A stretch of DNA of 64,000 bases from Bacillota bacterium (lineage in GTDB: Bacteria > Bacillota > Clostridia > Oscillospirales > Acutalibacteraceae), in the NCBI GenBank assembly GCA_023458755.1, contig JAEWYE010000047.1, positions 62,001 through 126,000 on the forward strand, given 5' to 3'. The notes beneath the pieces are model-generated. The model did not search any database. It was given only the letters and a program-made list of their open reading frames with translations, and was not told the origin of the DNA. Positions 1 through 8,139 of this stretch are shown in pieces. The position numbers and the translations under genes are program-made. Each line of letters opens with the position of its first letter. Within the stretch, counting starts at the first letter, position 1.

Positions 1-1191
1 ATTTCTGCTCTCAAGCAGGCAGGAACCAGGAATCCATTGCTATTGTTAGATGAAATTGATAAGCTCGGCAATGATTTTCGCGGCGATCCCGCTTCCGCTT
101 TGCTGGAAGTTCTGGATGCGGATCAAAATTCCTCCTTCTATGATCATTATATCGATATGCCTTTTGACTTGAGTAAAGTTCTTTTTCTCACAACTGCAAA
201 CGATTATTCTTCGATCCCAGCGCCGCTCCTGGACAGAATGGATGTTATTACTCTTACCAGCTACACCCATGAAGAAAAATTCAACATTGCCGCGAAACAC
301 TTAGTTCCCAAGCAACTAAAAAAACACGGTATTGCCGCAAAACAACTCAAAATTACACCGGATGCCTTACATGAACTGATTGACGGTTATACTCGTGAGG
401 CCGGAGTAAGAGGTTTGGAACGAGAAATTGCTTCCATTTGCCGCAAGTGCGCAAAAAAAATTGTTTCAGGTGAAACCGCCAAAATAACAGTTGCTCCTCA
501 GAATTTAGAGGAACTGTTGGGGCCAAAAAAATTCAAGCAGGACGAGCTTGGAAAAACAGATGAAATTGGTCTGGTGAATGGGTTGGCATGGACAAGTGTC
601 GGCGGTGAAACCATGCCGATTGAAGTTGCGGTTATGGAAGGAACCGGAAAAATCGAATTGACCGGATCTCTGGGCGATGTTATGAAAGAATCCGCACACG
701 CCGCAATTAGCTGCATTCGCTGCAGAGCATCCACATTTGGCATTCATCATGATTTTTACAGTAAATTTGATATCCATATCCATGTTCCGGAAGGCGCTAT
801 TCCAAAGGACGGCCCATCCGCCGGAACCGCTATGGCAACCGCGATTACTTCGGCACTTTGCAAGATCCCGGTTCATCACGATGTCGCGATGACCGGAGAA
901 ATTACACTCCGCGGAAGAGTACTGCCAATCGGAGGACTAAAAGAAAAAACGATGGCGGCTTATCGCGCCGGAATTAAAAAAGTGATTATCCCAATGGATA
1001 ATGTTTCCGATTTGGCTGAAATTGACAGTGTCGTGAAGAATTCCTTGCAGTTTTTGCCGGTTGATAAAGTGGAAGACGCTTTAAAGGCTGCTCTTCTTTA
1101 TATGCCGCAGCCGCAAACGGAAAACAACGATGCTGAAACCTTGCCGGAAACATGCGGTCATACAATTGCGGTGCCGCATATCCCGCAATAA
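1..1191 (+). CDS. lon: ATP-dependent Lon protease, C-terminal part (5' end outside window)
   Basis: ATP-driven cytosolic protease that degrades misfolded and regulatory proteins. The frame is open from base 1, so the N-terminal substrate-binding domain and the Walker A motif lie upstream of the window. Visible are the Walker B stretch LLLLDEID (bases 37-60), the AAA+ small domain, and a complete proteolytic domain with the Ser in PKDGPSAGTA (codon 817-819) and the Lys in GGLKEKT (codon 940-942), which form the Ser-Lys dyad of the family. The protein ends in a short polar tail rich in Pro and Gln. engB follows after 30 bases on the same strand, the usual lon-engB order in Firmicutes. Identity is secure; only the truncation is caused by the window edge. 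Confidence 0.97.
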   Translation: MSALKQAGTRNPLLLLDEIDKLGNDFRGDPASALLEVLDADQNSSFYDHYIDMPFDLSKVLFLTTANDYSSIPAPLLDRMDVITLTSYTHEEKFNIAAKHLVPKQLKKHGIAAKQLKITPDALHELIDGYTREAGVRGLEREIASICRKCAKKIVSGETAKITVAPQNLEELLGPKKFKQDELGKTDEIGLVNGLAWTSVGGETMPIEVAVMEGTGKIELTGSLGDVMKESAHAAISCIRCRASTFGIHHDFYSKFDIHIHVPEGAIPKDGPSAGTAMATAITSALCKIPVHHDVAMTGEITLRGRVLPIGGLKEKTMAAYRAGIKKVIIPMDNVSDLAEIDSVVKNSLQFLPVDKVEDALKAALLYMPQPQTENNDAETLPETCGHTIAVPHIPQ

Positions 1192-1221
1192 ACCGCCGTA
1201 TTAAATAGAATGAGGTTTACA

Positions 1222-1803
1222 ATGAAGTTTGAAAACGCAGCTTTTGAGTTTGCTGCCGGCAGAGTAGCGCAGCTGCCGCCGTCTGATGTGCCGGAAATTG
1301 TTTTTTCCGGCAAGTCAAACGTAGGGAAATCGTCCCTCATCAATAAATTGGTAAATCGTAAATCACTTGCAAGAGTAAGCGCAACACCCGGAAAAACAGG
1401 AACCATCAATTTTTATAATTTGCAAGAGTGCCGTTTAGTCGATTTGCCCGGATATGGTTATGCAAAAGTATCCCAGTCAGAAAAAATGCGGTGGGCCGAA
1501 TTGGTGGAAGGTTACCTTGCGGCCGACAGAAACATAAAGTTAATTATCCAAATTATTGACATGCGCCATAAACCGACGCAGGATGATTTGCATATGATAG
1601 ATTTTTTAAGAAGCAGCGGGTTCCCGTTTGCTATAGCGGCAACAAAAAGTGATAAACTCAATAAAACACAGCGAACTGAGCAAACTGCTTTGCTGAATAC
1701 TATTTTCAGCGATATAAAGGTTGTTCCCTTTTCATCCATTACCGGCGAAGGTGTGGAGGAAATCAGACAAATGATTATCGAAATCGCAGAAAATAACACA
1801 TAG
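1222..1803 (+). CDS. engB: Ribosome biogenesis GTPase YsxC/YihA
   Basis: Small TRAFAC-class GTPase needed for late assembly of the 50S subunit. All G motifs are visible: G1 GKSNVGKSS near residue 30, G2 Thr in the PGKTGTINFY stretch, G3 DLPGYGYAKV, G4 TKSDKL and G5 SSITGEG. I place the start at ATG 1222 because the GAGG at 1212-1215 sits 6 bases before it; an in-frame ATG at 1210 contains that Shine-Dalgarno sequence and has none of its own. The resulting 193 residues match the family length. It follows lon directly and probably shares its transcript. Confidence 0.95.
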   Translation: MKFENAAFEFAAGRVAQLPPSDVPEIVFSGKSNVGKSSLINKLVNRKSLARVSATPGKTGTINFYNLQECRLVDLPGYGYAKVSQSEKMRWAELVEGYLAADRNIKLIIQIIDMRHKPTQDDLHMIDFLRSSGFPFAIAATKSDKLNKTQRTEQTALLNTIFSDIKVVPFSSITGEGVEEIRQMIIEIAENNT

Positions 1804-1839
1804 AATTTTGAAAGGAATGTCCTATATAACTAATTCTGC

Positions 1840-1868
1840 TTTACTTTCACACTTTTGTGTGCTAAAAT
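1840..1868 (+). promoter_or_regulatory. Sigma-A-type promoter for the TrpR-like gene
   Basis: TTTACT (1840-1845), a 17-base spacer and TAAAAT (1863-1868) lie in the gap after engB and about 33 bases before the start of the next gene. The -10 box matches consensus at five of six positions and the -35 box at four. The spacer contains a small inverted repeat, CACAC and GTGTG. Confidence 0.6.
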
Positions 1869-1901
1869 TTTATCGAATTAATAGGGGAAGGACTGACTTT
1901 T

Positions 1902-2204
1902 ATGAATTCTAAAATAAAAGATGACAGTGCTGATTTTCTGTTTCAAGCCATTCTATCGTTAAAAACGATAGATGAATGTTATGATTTCTTTGAGGACTTA
2001 TGTACCGTCCCCGAAATAAAAGCAATGTCGCAGCGCCTTTGGGTTGCTCATATGCTAAGCACAAAGCGGGTTTACAGCGATATTGTTGCGGAAACCGGAG
2101 CCTCTACTGCGACCATCAGCAGAGTGAATCGCTCATTAAATTATGGCTGTGACGGATATGAGCTTGTATTTAAAAGACTGTTTGACGGAGAAAAATCGGA
2201 ATGA
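1902..2204 (+). CDS. YerC/YecD-family TrpR-like DNA-binding protein
   Basis: A 100-residue protein of the TrpR/YerC/YecD family, a small helical DNA-binding fold related to the Trp repressor. The core runs from the FEDLCTVPEI stretch near residue 30 through MSQRLWVAHML to the helix-turn-helix segment YSDIVAETGASTATISRVNR near residues 58-77. In B. subtilis yerC is an uncharacterised single gene, so no target is proposed. The ribosome binding site AGGGGAAGG precedes ATG 1902. The stop codon overlaps the start of the methyltransferase gene by four bases (ATGA), so the two are probably translationally coupled. Confidence 0.85.
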   Translation: MNSKIKDDSADFLFQAILSLKTIDECYDFFEDLCTVPEIKAMSQRLWVAHMLSTKRVYSDIVAETGASTATISRVNRSLNYGCDGYELVFKRLFDGEKSE

Positions 2205-2947
2205 GTTCTTACACAGCCTTTGCACGCTATTATGATAGTTTAACATTGAATGTAAATTATCCTGAACGCGCCGAATATCTTTGTAATCTCTTTTCCCGTT
2301 ATTCCCACAACGCGGGTATTACACTTGACCTTGCATGTGGCACCGGAAGTTTAACGGTGGAACTTGCAAAGCGCGGACTTGATATTTACGGCATTGACGG
2401 TTCAATGTCTATGCTTTCCGTCGCACAGCAGAAAGCCGCAGACAACAACCTAAACATTCTCTTTTTATGCCAGCAGATGCAGCACATTGACCTTTACGGC
2501 ACCGTGGATACCGTTATCTGCGCGCTGGACAGCATCAACCACCTCACAAGTGAAAAAGATGTACAATCCGCCTTTCAGCGTGTGTCGCTGTTTTTAAATG
2601 AGGACGGATTTTTTGTGTTTGATGTAAATACGATTTATAAACATAAATTTGTTCTTGCAAATAATACGTTTGTTTATGACACCGATGACGTATTCTGCGT
2701 ATGGCAGAACAATTACGAATCAAAAAATAACAGAGTAGGCATTTCACTTGATTTTTTTGCTCGTGATGATGAAGTCTACCACAGAAGTTCCGAACACTTT
2801 TTTGAACGTGCTTATTCAACCGAACAACTGATTTCCATGCTGAATCAGGTTGGTTTGGAGCTTGTGCATATCTATGGCGATCTGAGCTTTCAAGAGCCAA
2901 ACGACAAAAGTGAGCGTTTGGTTTTCGTAACAAAGAAGAAAAAATAA
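2201..2947 (+). CDS. Class I SAM-dependent methyltransferase
   Basis: A 248-residue Rossmann-fold methyltransferase. SAM-binding motif I is LDLACGTGSLTVEL near residue 43, followed by the acidic loop GIDGSMSML and the motif-IV-like stretch VICALDSINHL. The N-terminal FARYYDSL is typical of the small-molecule type found in Clostridia. The substrate cannot be told from sequence. It overlaps the upstream TrpR-like gene by four bases and precedes hslO by 13 bases, so the three probably share a transcript. Confidence 0.85.
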   Translation: MSSYTAFARYYDSLTLNVNYPERAEYLCNLFSRYSHNAGITLDLACGTGSLTVELAKRGLDIYGIDGSMSMLSVAQQKAADNNLNILFLCQQMQHIDLYGTVDTVICALDSINHLTSEKDVQSAFQRVSLFLNEDGFFVFDVNTIYKHKFVLANNTFVYDTDDVFCVWQNNYESKNNRVGISLDFFARDDEVYHRSSEHFFERAYSTEQLISMLNQVGLELVHIYGDLSFQEPNDKSERLVFVTKKKK

Positions 2948-2960
2948 AGGATTTGTTTAA

Positions 2961-3845
2961 ATGGATCGGATTTTACGTTGCATTACCTCTGACGGCAGCA
3001 TTATGGCTGCAGCCATTGATTCAACCAACCTTGTATATAAGGCACAGCAAATTCATAAAACAAGCGCGGTAGCAACCGCTGCGCTTGGCAGACTGCTGAC
3101 AGGAGCTTCTGTCATGGGTTCTATGCTTAAAAAGGAGAATGCCACCATTACCCTGAAAATCAACGGCGGAGGCCCGCTTGGCACGATTGTAGCAATCGCG
3201 GACAGTCATGGCAACTGCCGGGGCTATGTTGACCATCCGGATGTGAATCTGCCGCTAAAATCAAACGGGAAACTGGATGTCGGCAGTGCGGTGGGGAAGA
3301 GCGGTTTGCTGGGCGTTATGCGCGATTTTGGAGAAGGCAGTCCATATATGGGGCAAATCGAAATTGTTTCCGGTGAAATCGCGGAAGACATTACAAACTA
3401 TTACGCAACAAGTGAACAAATTCCAACGGTATGTGCGTTAGGCGTATTGGTGGATAAAAAAGATCATGAGGTTTTACTCGCCGGCGGATTGCTAATCCAG
3501 GTACTGCCCGGCGCGGATGAGTCTGCCATTGCACAGCTTGAAAAAAATACGGCTGATTTAGAACCGGTTACAACCATGCTGGCAAAAGGCATGACTATGG
3601 AAGAAATTTGTGAAAAAGCGCTCACAGGCTTTCAGATGGAGGTGCTGGACGAGTTTCAAATCAACTATGTATGCAGCTGCAGTAAAGAGCGTGTGGAACG
3701 CGCAATTTCAACGTTAAAACCGGATGATATTTTATCCTTGGCAAATGAAAAAGGGTACATGGAAGCAACTTGTCAATACTGCAACCGAAGCTACCGGTTA
3801 ACCCGGCAGGAACTGCAGGAAATAGCCGATTTTGTAGGAAAATAG
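2961..3845 (+). CDS. hslO: Redox-regulated chaperone Hsp33
   Basis: Cytosolic holdase chaperone that is switched on by oxidative unfolding. It has 294 residues, the family's usual length, starting MDRILRCITSDGSI. The C-terminal zinc switch is complete: Cys238 and Cys240 (VCSC) with Cys271 and Cys274 (CQYC). Oxidation of these four releases zinc and exposes the client site in characterised homologues. AAAGGA precedes the ATG by about 11 bases. It ends the first gene cluster and is followed by a strong separate promoter for the tRNA genes. Confidence 0.96.
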   Translation: MDRILRCITSDGSIMAAAIDSTNLVYKAQQIHKTSAVATAALGRLLTGASVMGSMLKKENATITLKINGGGPLGTIVAIADSHGNCRGYVDHPDVNLPLKSNGKLDVGSAVGKSGLLGVMRDFGEGSPYMGQIEIVSGEIAEDITNYYATSEQIPTVCALGVLVDKKDHEVLLAGGLLIQVLPGADESAIAQLEKNTADLEPVTTMLAKGMTMEEICEKALTGFQMEVLDEFQINYVCSCSKERVERAISTLKPDDILSLANEKGYMEATCQYCNRSYRLTRQELQEIADFVGK

Positions 3846-3896
3846 CCACCTCACAAAGTTTTACAGATAAAAATATAAAAAAATCCATTTTTAGTG

Positions 3897-3925
3897 TTGA
3901 CATTTGGCACAAGATATAGTATTAT
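3897..3925 (+). promoter_or_regulatory. Strong sigma-A promoter of the tRNA cluster
   Basis: TTGACA (3897-3902), 17 bases, then TATTAT (3920-3925). The -35 box is perfect and the -10 box differs at one position. It lies about 43 bases before the first tRNA gene, with a GC-containing segment (ACGTCGC) just after the expected start point. Confidence 0.8.
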
Positions 3926-3967
3926 ATAACACGTCGCTGATGAACGCGACACACGAAATACACAAAT

Positions 3968-4044
3968 GGGAGCATAGCTCAGCTGGTTAGAGCACCTGCC
4001 TTACAAGCAGGGGGTCATAGGTTCGAGTCCTATTGTTCCCACCA
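3968..4044 (+). tRNA. tRNA-Val (anticodon UAC)
   Basis: Cloverleaf with a 7-bp acceptor stem GGGAGCA/TGTTCCC, D-loop AGCTGGTTAGA, anticodon stem CTGCC/AGCAG around loop TTACA (anticodon TAC), TTCGAGT T-loop and an encoded CCA. It is the first gene of a four-tRNA run. Confidence 0.97.
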
Positions 4045-4049
4045 TTTGT

Positions 4050-4126
4050 GGCTCGGTAGTTCAGCTGGTTAGAACGCTAGCCTGTCACGCTAGAGGTCGA
4101 CGGTTCGATCCCGTTCCGAGTCGCCA
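4050..4126 (+). tRNA. tRNA-Asp (anticodon GUC)
   Basis: Acceptor stem GGCTCGG/CCGAGTC, anticodon GTC in loop CTGTCAC, TTCGATC T-loop, discriminator G and an encoded CCA. It begins five bases after the Val gene. Confidence 0.97.
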
Positions 4127-4130
4127 ATTT

Positions 4131-4206
4131 GCCTCTGTAGCTCAGTCGGTAGAGCAGGGGACTGAAAATCCCCGTGTCGGTGGTTCGATTCCGCCCGGAG
4201 GCACCA
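4131..4206 (+). tRNA. tRNA-Phe (anticodon GAA)
   Basis: Acceptor stem GCCTCTG/CGGAGGC with one T-G pair, anticodon stem GGGGA/TCCCC around loop CTGAAAA (anticodon GAA), TTCGATT T-loop, encoded CCA. Confidence 0.97.
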
Positions 4207-4211
4207 ATTTT

Positions 4212-4287
4212 GCGGATGTAGCTCATCTGGTAGAGCGCCACCTTGCCAAGGTGGAGGTAGCGAGTTCGAGCCTCGTCGTCCGCTCCA
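4212..4287 (+). tRNA. tRNA-Gly (anticodon GCC)
   Basis: Acceptor stem GCGGATG/CGTCCGC, anticodon stem CCACC/GGTGG around loop TTGCCAA (anticodon GCC), TTCGAGC T-loop and an encoded CCA. Last gene before the first cluster hairpin. Confidence 0.97.
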
Positions 4288-4302
4288 AAATTTGTTTGAT
4301 TT

Positions 4303-4333
4303 GACGCTTAACATTTTTTAAGCGTCATTTCTT
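4303..4333 (+). terminator. Probable terminator or processing hairpin after the four-tRNA run
   Basis: A perfect 9-bp stem GACGCTTAA/TTAAGCGTC with a 6-base loop, followed by ATTTCTTTC. The T tract is interrupted, so it may act as a partial terminator or processing site rather than a strong stop. It separates the first four tRNA genes from tRNA-Cys. Confidence 0.6.
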
Positions 4334-4361
4334 TCAAAAGCAAGTAATATATATTATATAT

Positions 4362-4436
4362 GGCGTCATAGCCAAGCGGTAAGGCATGGGTCTGCAAAAC
4401 CCTGATTCCCCAGTTCAAATCTGGGTGACGCCTCCA
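4362..4436 (+). tRNA. tRNA-Cys (anticodon GCA)
   Basis: Acceptor stem GGCGTCA/TGACGCC, anticodon GCA in loop TCTGCAAAA, TTCAAAT T-loop with the 75-base length typical of tRNA-Cys, encoded CCA. It is set 75 bases away from the other four tRNA genes, behind a hairpin and an AT-rich stretch. Confidence 0.97.
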
Positions 4437-4442
4437 AATCGA

Positions 4443-4489
4443 GACCTCTAAGAACAGCAGAAATGCTATCTTAGAGGTCTTTTGTTTTC
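4443..4489 (+). terminator. Rho-independent terminator after tRNA-Cys
   Basis: An 11-bp perfect stem GACCTCTAAGA/TCTTAGAGGTC with a 15-base loop is followed by TTTTGTTTT. It closes the tRNA cluster. Confidence 0.85.
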
Positions 4490-4590
4490 ATTTGGTAGCA
4501 TCTATGGATATGTCAGTTTGTTTTATCACACTGTGACTTTTCTGAATTTCAAATCACCGCGCCGCATATAAATGGCATGGGGTGATAGGT

Positions 4591-5334
4591 TTGAATGAGA
4601 CGACAGAATATAAAAAATACACCGGTAAAAAAGTATATACTTTGCTTGTAATTGTCCTTATTTTGTGCTGTGCTGCATTTTTGGTTCTTTCTTATATTTC
4701 ATACAATAAGATTGGGAAAATGGCCTCAACGCTTGTCAGCGTACAGCAGCCAACAATTGTACTGGATCCTGGTCACGGTGGGGAAGACGGCGGAGCTGCC
4801 AGCAAATCCGGATTGCAGGAAAAAGATATCAATCTTGCCATTTCATTAAATTTACAGAAAATGCTGACATCCTCTGGTTTTACAGTCGTAATGACAAGAG
4901 AAAGCGACAGTTCAATCGGAGACAAAAGTCTTGCCACGATTCGTGAACGAAAAGTTTCAGATCTACATAACCGATTAAAAATTATTGAAAAACAGGAGAA
5001 TTGCATTTTTATCAGCATTCACCAAAACCACTTTTCTGACAGCAAATATTATGGCTCACAGATTTTTTACTCAAAAAATAACGATCAAAGCAAATTATTA
5101 GCAGAAAGCATGCAAACGCAGATTGTTCAGTTGCTGCAGCCGCAGAATAAACGTGAAATAAAGCCGGCAGGCAATACCATATATCTACTTTGGAACATGA
5201 AAGTGCCGGCCGTCATTGTGGAATGCGGCTTTCTTTCCAACGAAGCGGAAGCAAAAAAACTAAGTGAACCGATTTATCAGCGGCAAATGGCATTTTCCAT
5301 CTATAACGGTTTGCTGAATTACCTGCAGCAGTAA
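4591..5334 (+). CDS. cwlD: N-acetylmuramoyl-L-alanine amidase, CwlD-like
   Basis: Zinc-dependent amidase that cleaves between MurNAc and the stem peptide. In B. subtilis CwlD starts the making of muramic delta-lactam in spore cortex. A membrane segment (about residues 15-38) is followed by one Amidase_3 domain with the zinc ligands His in DPGHGGEDGG, Glu in GLQEKDINLA and His in SIHQNHF, and the catalytic Glu in VIVECGFLSN. There is no cell-wall repeat, as in CwlD. I favour TTG 4591, since GGGGTGAT (4579-4586) is well placed; GTG 4582 in the same frame is an alternative. The assignment to CwlD rather than another short amidase rests on size and the membrane anchor. Confidence 0.85.
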   Translation: MNETTEYKKYTGKKVYTLLVIVLILCCAAFLVLSYISYNKIGKMASTLVSVQQPTIVLDPGHGGEDGGAASKSGLQEKDINLAISLNLQKMLTSSGFTVVMTRESDSSIGDKSLATIRERKVSDLHNRLKIIEKQENCIFISIHQNHFSDSKYYGSQIFYSKNNDQSKLLAESMQTQIVQLLQPQNKREIKPAGNTIYLLWNMKVPAVIVECGFLSNEAEAKKLSEPIYQRQMAFSIYNGLLNYLQQ

Positions 5335-5373
5335 TAATACAAATATCCAATAAAAGTATAAGCAGAATCGAAC

Positions 5374-5402
5374 TTGTATTCGATACAAAGATACGTTATA
5401 AT
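5374..5402 (+). promoter_or_regulatory. Sigma-A promoter of radA
   Basis: TTGTAT (5374-5379), 17 bases and TATAAT (5397-5402), 36 bases before the radA start. The -10 box is perfect. An imperfect inverted repeat (TGTATTCGATACA, 5375-5387) overlaps the -35 box and could be a binding site. Confidence 0.7.
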
Positions 5403-5438
5403 TGTAATGAATAAAAAAGAAAATCGAGGAATTTTAAT

Positions 5439-6809
5439 ATGTCACAAAAGTCAAAAAGTGTTTACATATGCTCAGAGTGCGGATTTGAGTCCGCGAAATG
5501 GTATGGAAAATGTCCGGGATGCGGACAATGGAACTGTATGAATGAAGAAATACGGGAAACTGTATCAAAAAAATCAGCTATTGCTTCTCCCTCACATAGC
5601 ATTTCGCGCCCTGTCATGATTAATGAAATCAATACGAATGAGGAAGAGCGTTATCATACCGGTCTTACGGAGTTGGATCGGGTGCTTGGAGGCGGCATCG
5701 TAAAAGGTTCTCTGATTTTAATCAGCGGTGATCCCGGCATCGGTAAGTCTACCATTTTGCTGCAAATCTGTGAGTATCTCGGAAAATCGCTGCGAATTTT
5801 ATATGTATCGGGAGAGGAATCCGCTCGTCAAATCAAGCTTCGTGCATCGCGTCTGGGCGTGAGCAGCGAAAATTTATATGTCATGACCGAAACGGACATT
5901 CAATGCGTTGCAGAGCAAATCAGAGCTGATAAACCGGACTTAGTGATGATTGATTCCATTCAGACGATGAACTACACAGATCTTTCTTCTTCCCCTGGAA
6001 GCGTCACACAGGTGCGTGAATGTACCAATGCAATCATGCGTGTTTCCAAATCACTTGACATTCCAACGATTCTTGTGGGGCATGTGAACAAAGACGGCGC
6101 AATCGCAGGACCAAAAGTATTGGAACATATTGTAGACGCGGTACTGTATTTTGAGGGCGACCGCCAAATGTCTTACCGCATTTTACGGGCAGTCAAAAAC
6201 AGATATGGCTCTACGAATGAAATCGGCGTGTTCGACATGGGAGACAATGGTCTTCATCAAGTAGATAATCCCTCGCAGGCTCTTTTGTCCGGCCGTCCCA
6301 AAAACGTATCGGGAACCTGTGTTACATGCGTAATCGAAGGTTCCCGGCCAATTTTAGCAGAAATTCAAGGCTTGGCTACAACAACGGGATTTGGAAATCC
6401 CAGAAGAATGTCAACCGGATTTGACTATAACCGCTTATCTTTGCTGTTGGCGGTACTGGAAAAGCGAGCAGGCTACTACTTTGCAAATCTGGATGCTTAC
6501 GTGAATGTGGTTGGCGGACTAAGGTTGGACGAGCCTGCTGTTGATCTTGCGGTAGCGATGTCACTTGTTTCAAGCTTAAAAGATGTCCCTATCCGCGATG
6601 ATGCGATTGTTTTCGGTGAAATTGGGCTTGCAGGAGAAATGCGTTCTGTCTCACATATTGAAGCCAGAATATCGGAAGCATCCCGTCTGGGCTTTAAAAA
6701 GTGTGTTTTGCCATATCATAGCCTCAAGCAGGTAAATGCAAATCACGGAGATATTCAGCTCATTGGCGTAAAAAATATCAGAGAGGCATTTGAGGCGGCG
6801 ACTGATTGA
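5439..6809 (+). CDS. radA: DNA repair protein RadA (Sms)
   Basis: Helicase-like ATPase that helps process branched recombination intermediates. The order of domains is standard: a C4 zinc finger (Cys11, Cys14, Cys25, Cys28), Walker A GDPGIGKST near residue 98, the RadA signature KNRYGSTNE near residue 250, and a Lon-like C-terminal domain. It has 456 residues, the normal length. AATCGAGG precedes the ATG. Its 3' end overlaps the end of the small convergent gene by 32 bases, and no terminator is visible between them. Confidence 0.96.
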   Translation: MSQKSKSVYICSECGFESAKWYGKCPGCGQWNCMNEEIRETVSKKSAIASPSHSISRPVMINEINTNEEERYHTGLTELDRVLGGGIVKGSLILISGDPGIGKSTILLQICEYLGKSLRILYVSGEESARQIKLRASRLGVSSENLYVMTETDIQCVAEQIRADKPDLVMIDSIQTMNYTDLSSSPGSVTQVRECTNAIMRVSKSLDIPTILVGHVNKDGAIAGPKVLEHIVDAVLYFEGDRQMSYRILRAVKNRYGSTNEIGVFDMGDNGLHQVDNPSQALLSGRPKNVSGTCVTCVIEGSRPILAEIQGLATTTGFGNPRRMSTGFDYNRLSLLLAVLEKRAGYYFANLDAYVNVVGGLRLDEPAVDLAVAMSLVSSLKDVPIRDDAIVFGEIGLAGEMRSVSHIEARISEASRLGFKKCVLPYHSLKQVNANHGDIQLIGVKNIREAFEAATD

Positions 6810-6972
6810 TATTGTTCTGTGCGTTCAACTCATTCGGCAAATGTTTTGGTGATACCTGAATGCTGTAAACACAGCCTTTTCCTGTATTGTTGGTAATTAT
6901 GGCAGGTGTTTCTAATCCGCAATAACCATCATGCTGATAGATGCAATCTTCGTCGCATTGTATGATGCTCAT
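6778..6972 (-). CDS. Small cysteine-rich protein, unknown function
   Basis: A 64-residue protein with four Cys in the N-terminal half: MSIIQCDEDC, then Cys18 in DGYCGLE and Cys34 in GKGCVYS. The Cys-x3-Cys-x7-Cys-x15-Cys pattern suggests a metal site and resembles short clostridial proteins, some of which carry a misleading hydroxymyristoyl-ACP dehydratase label. The AAAGGAAGG ribosome binding site 8 bases before ATG 6972 supports a real gene. The C-terminal 25 residues are polar and low in complexity. Its last 32 bases overlap the end of radA on the other strand. I do not assign a function. Confidence 0.7.
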   Translation of the reverse strand: MSIIQCDEDCIYQHDGYCGLETPAIITNNTGKGCVYSIQVSPKHLPNELNAQNNINQSPPQMPL

Positions 6973-7106
6973 GCTTATGACCTTCCTTTCACGATTAACT
7001 GGAGCTGGCGCAACTCTTTTTCAAACTTTTCACCTCGTAAATATTTTTCTGATTTCTTTACAAATTATTCACGAAAATATGCAAAATAGTATTCATAAAA
7101 ACCGCA

Positions 7107-7136
7107 CTCCCATCAAACAATAAGATGCGATGGGGG
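7107..7136 (+). promoter_or_regulatory. Hairpin masking the ribosome binding site of the adaptor gene
   Basis: CTCCCATC (7107-7114) can pair over eight positions, one of them T-G, with GATGGGGG (7129-7136), leaving a 14-base loop. The 3' arm is the Shine-Dalgarno sequence of the following gene. The 165 bases before that gene are otherwise AT-rich with no clear promoter. Confidence 0.45.
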
Positions 7137-7143
7137 AATGACA

Positions 7144-8139
7144 ATGAAAAAGTACGTAATGCTTTTAGCCTTTACACTTATTGCAACCGCAGGAATAACG
7201 ATTGCCGGTGTTTTTTTTCGGAATTCAATTGTTGAAGTAAGCGTTGTAAAGGTTCAACCACTTACAGTGGAAAATGCCGTTACCTGTAGCGGAAGGGTAG
7301 AGTATGCAAAAACGACCAGCGTTTTTGTGCAAAAAGCTTCTCTTGTGAAAAATGTTTATGCAAAAATCGGTGATCAGGTAAAGGTTGGACAACCGCTGCT
7401 GTCAATCGCAACTACACAGAATAATTCATCGGATAGTTCCACGCCCCAGCAAACATATGAAAATTTCATCAATGGCTATGAGCAAAGCAGTACTGTCTCG
7501 TCCTCAGATCCAACCTCCGCAATAAAAGAGGAAGATATTACGGCTCCGATTGCTGGTGAAATTACATCCATCTCGGTTGAGCCTGAAGGTTACGCCTACC
7601 CAAGCACAGCTGTTATGACTATCTCAAGCAATTCTGACTTGCAAATTCGTTTGTCAGTCAATGAATCTCAAGTTTCCGATATTAAAGTAGGGCAAAAAGC
7701 AACGATCACAGGTGTCGGATTTAAAAATTCTTCTTATTACGGTACGGTTAAAAGCATTTCTTCCGGTGCAAAACAGGTAACTACTACGAACGGTCAGGAT
7801 ACCGTAATCGACGTAATTGTCAGTGTAGAAAAGCCAAATGCGGATATAAAGCCCGGTTTTACAGCAAAAGCAAAGATTATTACATCTGAGAGTTCCAATG
7901 TTCTTGTAGCTCCCTACGAGGCTGTCAGAGCCGATAACAATGGAAATGAGTATGTGTTCAAATTGAATGGAAAACAAGCTGTAAAGGTCCCAATAACAAC
8001 AAATAGAGAGTTTGATAATGGATTTGAGATAAAAAGCGGTTTAAATAAAAATGATAAGATCGTTCTGAACCCTGATAATTTAGCAAACGGGTCTTTTGTA
8101 ATTCCTTCGGTGAAGGGAACGGTACAGTCACATGATTGA
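7144..8139 (+). CDS. Membrane fusion protein / MacA-type efflux adaptor
   Basis: Adaptor subunit of a tripartite-like exporter. An N-terminal membrane segment (about residues 5-25) is followed by a biotinyl-lipoyl half (VKNVYAKIGDQVKVGQPL), a Ser/Thr-rich insert in place of a long coiled coil, the second lipoyl half (ITAPIAGEITSISVEPEGYA) and a beta-barrel domain. In Gram-positive bacteria such proteins work with MacB/FtsX-type transporters exporting peptides. ATG 7144 is chosen because GGGGGA ends 6 bases upstream; ATG 7138 touches that site. Its stop overlaps the permease start by 8 bases, which ties the two together. Cargo unknown. Confidence 0.82.
   Translation: MKKYVMLLAFTLIATAGITIAGVFFRNSIVEVSVVKVQPLTVENAVTCSGRVEYAKTTSVFVQKASLVKNVYAKIGDQVKVGQPLLSIATTQNNSSDSSTPQQTYENFINGYEQSSTVSSSDPTSAIKEEDITAPIAGEITSISVEPEGYAYPSTAVMTISSNSDLQIRLSVNESQVSDIKVGQKATITGVGFKNSSYYGTVKSISSGAKQVTTTNGQDTVIDVIVSVEKPNADIKPGFTAKAKIITSESSNVLVAPYEAVRADNNGNEYVFKLNGKQAVKVPITTNREFDNGFEIKSGLNKNDKIVLNPDNLANGSFVIPSVKGTVQSHD

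Noticed and set aside
4090..4314. Open frame across the tRNA genes
   Set aside because: It runs through four tRNA genes on the opposite strand and gives a typical tRNA-derived artefact.
4544..4571. Sigma-G-like TGAATT and CATATAA before the cwlD-like gene
   Set aside because: The -10 box misses a key T, and the start point would fall onto the Shine-Dalgarno sequence; not enough to claim a spore promoter.
6941..7123. 60-codon open frame between the Cys-rich gene and the adaptor
   Set aside because: It lacks a ribosome site and overlaps the leader of the Cys-rich gene; no family resemblance.
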